Shown here: positions 63,241-64,000 of the stretch, piece after piece
Numbering within the stretch: the first letter of the stretch is position 1
How the letters are laid out: each line of letters starts with the position of its first letter
Assembly: GCF_007991755.1 (NCBI RefSeq)
Contig: NZ_BJYY01000002.1
Span: forward strand, 1 to 64,000
Length of the DNA stretch: 64,000 nt
Direction: 5' to 3'
From: Cellulomonas aerilata
Lineage (GTDB): Bacteria > Actinomycetota > Actinomycetes > Actinomycetales > Cellulomonadaceae
Made by a program: the position numbers and the translations under genes
Notes under the pieces: model-generated
The model's database searches: none
Seen by the model: only the letters and a program-made list of their open reading frames with translations
Told to the model about the DNA's origin: nothing

Positions 63241-64000
63241 TGGCCGTCACGGAGCTCACCCACCGGCCCGCGGCGACGTCGCGCCGGCCGGACCCCGTCA
63301 GGCGCGCCGGACGGCGGCGCACCGCCGGCGACTGGTCGGTCCTGGCGATCGCCGTCCTCATCGGGCTGCTCATCGCCGTGCCGTTCCTGATGATCCTGGT
63401 CAACTCGTTCAAGTCCCCGGCGGAGTACAGCAGCAGCGGTCCGCTGAGCCTGCCCACGCAGCTGTACACCGACGGCCTGCAGGCGTTCTGGAACCGGGTC
63501 GACTTCCCGCGCAAGCTGTGGAACAGCTTCCTCATCTCCGGCAGCGTCGCGGTGCTGGCGGTCGCGATCTCCATGCTGAACGCGTTCGCGCTCGGGATCG
63601 GGCGGGTCAAGGGGCGCACCTGGATCGTCGTGGTGATCCTGCTGGCGAACATGCTCCCGCAGGAGGTGCTGCTGTACCCGCTCTACTTCATGTTCAAGGC
63701 GGTCGGCCTCTACGACAACGTGTGGTCGGTGATCATCATCTTCACGGTCATCCAGAGCGCCTTCGGCACCTACCTGCTGGCATCGGTCTACAGCACGTTC
63801 CCCAAGGAGCTGCTGGAGGCGGCGTCGCTGGACGGCGCGAGCCGGCTGCAGATCCTGCTGCGGGTCGTCTACCCGATCTCGCGTCCCACGCTGAGCGTGC
63901 TGCTGATCTTCTTCTTCATCTGGACCTGGAACGAGTTCCTCATCCCGCTGACGTTCCTGGTCAGCAACGCCACCCAGACCGTCCCGGTCGCGATCACCGT
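63240..64000 (+). CDS. Sugar ABC transporter permease, MalG type (system 2), 3' truncated
   Basis: The first 253 codons are present and the frame is open to the window edge. The product starts MAVTELTHRPAATSRRP with an Arg-rich N-terminus. It then has helices at about residues 35-57, 99-120 and onward, and the EAA loop ELLEAASLDGASRLQILLRV. FFFIWTWNEFLIPLTFLVSN is typical of MalG proteins. The start overlaps the MalF-type stop. Genes beyond the edge, perhaps a glycosidase, are not visible. Confidence 0.92.
   Translation, partial: MAVTELTHRPAATSRRPDPVRRAGRRRTAGDWSVLAIAVLIGLLIAVPFLMILVNSFKSPAEYSSSGPLSLPTQLYTDGLQAFWNRVDFPRKLWNSFLISGSVAVLAVAISMLNAFALGIGRVKGRTWIVVVILLANMLPQEVLLYPLYFMFKAVGLYDNVWSVIIIFTVIQSAFGTYLLASVYSTFPKELLEAASLDGASRLQILLRVVYPISRPTLSVLLIFFFIWTWNEFLIPLTFLVSNATQTVPVAIT

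Overview
The window is very GC-rich chromosomal DNA from a high-GC actinobacterium, most likely Cellulomonas or a close relative (inference). Support: a WhiB3/WhiD-type regulator, a CIRCE-controlled groES, a GuaB plus GuaB3 pair, MalFGK-type sugar importers without their own ATPase, a secreted GH6-CBM2 cellulase, and a near-perfect CebR-type operator. No insertion sequence, prophage, tRNA, rRNA or CRISPR array was seen.

Bases 1-23,300 are a conserved housekeeping block. It holds coaA divergent from glmS-acpS, then nnr, alr, the t6A genes tsaE-tsaB-rimI and tsaD, groES, whiB, guaB and guaB3. From memory, gene content and order echo the Mycobacterium tuberculosis Rv3410c-Rv3436c region. Local differences are a rhodanese gene and an antisense nitroreductase between rimI and tsaD, no groEL after groES, and a CarH-like MerR protein plus a receiver-degenerate LuxR-type protein where M. 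tuberculosis has sigD.

Bases 23,300-39,100 carry central metabolism and envelope genes: a succinate-semialdehyde dehydrogenase; a tightly coupled xfp-pta-ackA operon that turns xylulose-5-P or fructose-6-P into acetate and ATP; a SURF1 protein; ArfB; an epimerase-like protein; a heterodimeric ABC exporter with extremely unequal nucleotide-binding domains; and guaA.

Bases 39,100-54,060 are a carbohydrate-use island. It has a secreted GH6 cellulase with an operator on its ribosome-binding site, a LacI regulator divergent from a sugar importer, a GH78 rhamnosidase, two GH3 glycosidases and a GT4 glycosyltransferase. One operator type (TTGAAGCGCTTCAA-like) lies at both the transporter promoter and upstream of the secreted GH3 gene, so the cluster probably forms one regulon for a rhamnose-containing glycoside (inference).

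Bases 54,080-59,560 hold an envelope-stress module: a PspC/LiaF-like membrane protein, a PspC-containing histidine kinase, a NarL-type response regulator and small membrane proteins. Bases 59,600-64,000 begin a second LacI-controlled sugar importer with its own operator type (TCGAAGCGCTTCGA); its last permease runs off the window.

Two patterns recur. Many genes have a [T/C/G]AnnnT hexamer 6-8 bases before the start codon, which suggests leaderless transcripts. Perfect or near-perfect GC hairpins close most convergent gene pairs.
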